Source: Methanobacteriota archaeon
GTDB taxonomy: Archaea > Hydrothermarchaeota > Hydrothermarchaeia > Hydrothermarchaeales > SZUA-236
Reading direction: 5' to 3'
NCBI GenBank assembly: GCA_003695745.1
Contig: RFHW01000047.1
Span: 1-7,557 of the forward strand
Length of the DNA: 7,557 nucleotides
Part shown: one piece after another, positions 6,526 through 7,557 of the stretch
Layout of the letters: every line of letters starts with the position of its first letter
Position numbering within the stretch: the first letter of the stretch is position 1
Program-made: the position numbers and the translations under genes
The notes under the pieces: model-generated
The model's database searches: none
Told to the model about the DNA's origin: nothing
What the model saw: only the letters and a program-made list of their open reading frames with translations

Positions 6526-7538
6526 GCTCTTTTTTCATCCATCTTGGATACAATGGCCTCTGCCATCTCATAGGTGGAGGCTGAGCCGCCCAGGTCGTAG
6601 GTGACGGTCTTGCCTTCCTTCAGCACCTCTCTCACAGCATCCAGAACATCCCCGGCAGCCTCTCTTTCACCGAGGTGTCTCAGCATGAGCACCGAGGAGA
6701 GTATGGTTGCCGTGGGGTTCACCCTGTTCTTGCCTGCGTGCTTCGGCGCTGAGCCGTGAACAGGCTCAAAGACCGCGATGCCGTCGCCGATGTTCGCGCT
6801 GGGAGCAAGGCCCAAGCCCCCCACCAGGCCGGCGCAGAGATCGCTAAGTATGTCGCCGAAGAGATTGGTGGTCACGATCACATCAAACTGACCCGGGTTT
6901 TTCACAAGCTGCATGGCCATGTTGTCCACGATACGGTCCTCAAACTCAACATCCGGATAACCCTCTGCCACCTCCCGGGCCACCTCGAGGAAGAGGCCGC
7001 CTGTGGCCTTCAGGATGTTGGCCTTGTGCACGGCCGTGACCTTGCCTCTCCCTTCCTTCTTTGCATAGTCGAAGGCGAACCTGACGATACGCTCTGAACC
7101 CTCCCTTGTGATGAGGTTCACGCTCTCAGCCCTCGTCCGCCCATCATCTATCCTCTCGATCCCGCTGTACAGCCCTTCGGTGTTCTCCCTCACCACCACA
7201 AGGTCCACATCCTCATACCGGCTTGGCACGCCTTCAAAGGAGCGGGCTGGACGAAGATTCGCATAGAGCCCGAGCGCCTGGCGCAGCCCCACATTCACAC
7301 TCCGAAAACCGGTGCCCACAGGAGTTGTCACAGGGCCTTTCAGCGCCACCTTGTTTTTTCGGATGGACTCAAGGGTCTCATCTGGGAGCGGTGAGCCGAA
7401 GCCTGCCATGGCCTCTTCTCCGGCAAGGACCTCCTCAAAATCGAAATCCAGTCCGGTGGCATCAAGGACATGGAGGGCGGCGTCAATGACCTCAGGGCCG
7501 ATGCCATCCCCTGGTATGAGGGTGATCTTATATGTCAT
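6522..7538 (-). CDS. icd: Isocitrate dehydrogenase-type beta-decarboxylating dehydrogenase, NAD(P)+
   Basis: This 338-residue member of the isocitrate/isopropylmalate dehydrogenase family opens with [13 protein letters not shown]. Substrate residues match isocitrate rather than isopropylmalate enzymes: Ser80 and Asn82 in RSVNVGLRQ, Arg86, Arg96, Arg117, Tyr124, Lys172, and metal-binding Asp205, Asp229 and Asp233. Overall it most resembles short NAD-type isocitrate dehydrogenases ([12 protein letters not shown]). In the coenzyme pocket, however, [15 protein letters not shown] carries Lys266 and Val273, and TYD carries Tyr314, as in NADP-dependent E. coli Icd. The probable reaction is oxidative decarboxylation of isocitrate to 2-oxoglutarate, feeding glutamate synthesis or the TCA cycle. 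Homoisocitrate or isopropylmalate activity cannot be excluded. ATG at 7536-7538 gives the canonical N-terminus, but no ribosome-binding site is visible in the 19 nt before it, so the gene may be leaderless or the frame may extend past the window edge. Confidence 0.8.
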   Translation of the reverse strand: MTYKITLIPGDGIGPEVIDAALHVLDATGLDFDFEEVLAGEEAMAGFGSPLPDETLESIRKNKVALKGPVTTPVGTGFRSVNVGLRQALGLYANLRPARSFEGVPSRYEDVDLVVVRENTEGLYSGIERIDDGRTRAESVNLITREGSERIVRFAFDYAKKEGRGKVTAVHKANILKATGGLFLEVAREVAEGYPDVEFEDRIVDNMAMQLVKNPGQFDVIVTTNLFGDILSDLCAGLVGGLGLAPSANIGDGIAVFEPVHGSAPKHAGKNRVNPTATILSSVLMLRHLGEREAAGDVLDAVREVLKEGKTVTYDLGGSASTYEMAEAIVSKMDEKRA

Positions 7539-7557
7539 GTGAATTGGCTTACAACCC

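Overview
This window looks archaeal, most likely from a euryarchaeal lineage. It carries an A-type (archaeal A1Ao) ATP synthase operon of subunits H, E, F, A, B and D. Several genes are preceded by perfect GAGGTGA ribosome-binding sites, TTG starts are used, and BRE/TATA-type promoters replace bacterial -35/-10 boxes. A membrane-anchored multiheme c-type cytochrome follows the operon. This suggests a respiratory or anaerobic electron-transferring archaeon (c-cytochromes are known in, for example, Archaeoglobales, Methanosarcinia, ANME and alkane-oxidising relatives). The sequence alone does not fix the taxon.

Layout. Positions 1-345 hold no convincing protein gene. They contain a hairpin/T-tract, a G-rich segment with long-range complementarity that could be a structured RNA, a second hairpin, and the BRE/TATA promoter of the ATPase operon. 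Positions 346-5471 are six tightly packed plus-strand genes (H-E-F-A-B-D) with gaps or overlaps of -4 to +11 nt, clearly one transcription unit. Positions 5527-6219 encode a membrane-anchored cytochrome with four CxxCH motifs and one CxxCK motif; a TATA-like palindrome lies upstream. Positions 6250-7538 are a convergent minus-strand pair: an NAD(P)-dependent isocitrate dehydrogenase-type enzyme followed by acylphosphatase, overlapping by 4 nt. A short inverted repeat sits where the two transcription units meet.

How it fits together. A and B form the catalytic hexamer, D and F the central rotor shaft, and E and H the peripheral stalk. The usual archaeal operon also carries I (the a-like proton channel), K (the c-ring) and C (the rotor-ring adaptor) between H and F. 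Here H-E and E-F are directly abutted, so the whole membrane sector and its adaptor are encoded elsewhere. This split cluster, the CxxCK-containing cytochrome next to it, the structured leader region and the NADP-like residues in an otherwise NAD-type isocitrate dehydrogenase are the points most worth checking. I see no mobile element, CRISPR array, tRNA or rRNA, and no clear evidence of an entirely new system.
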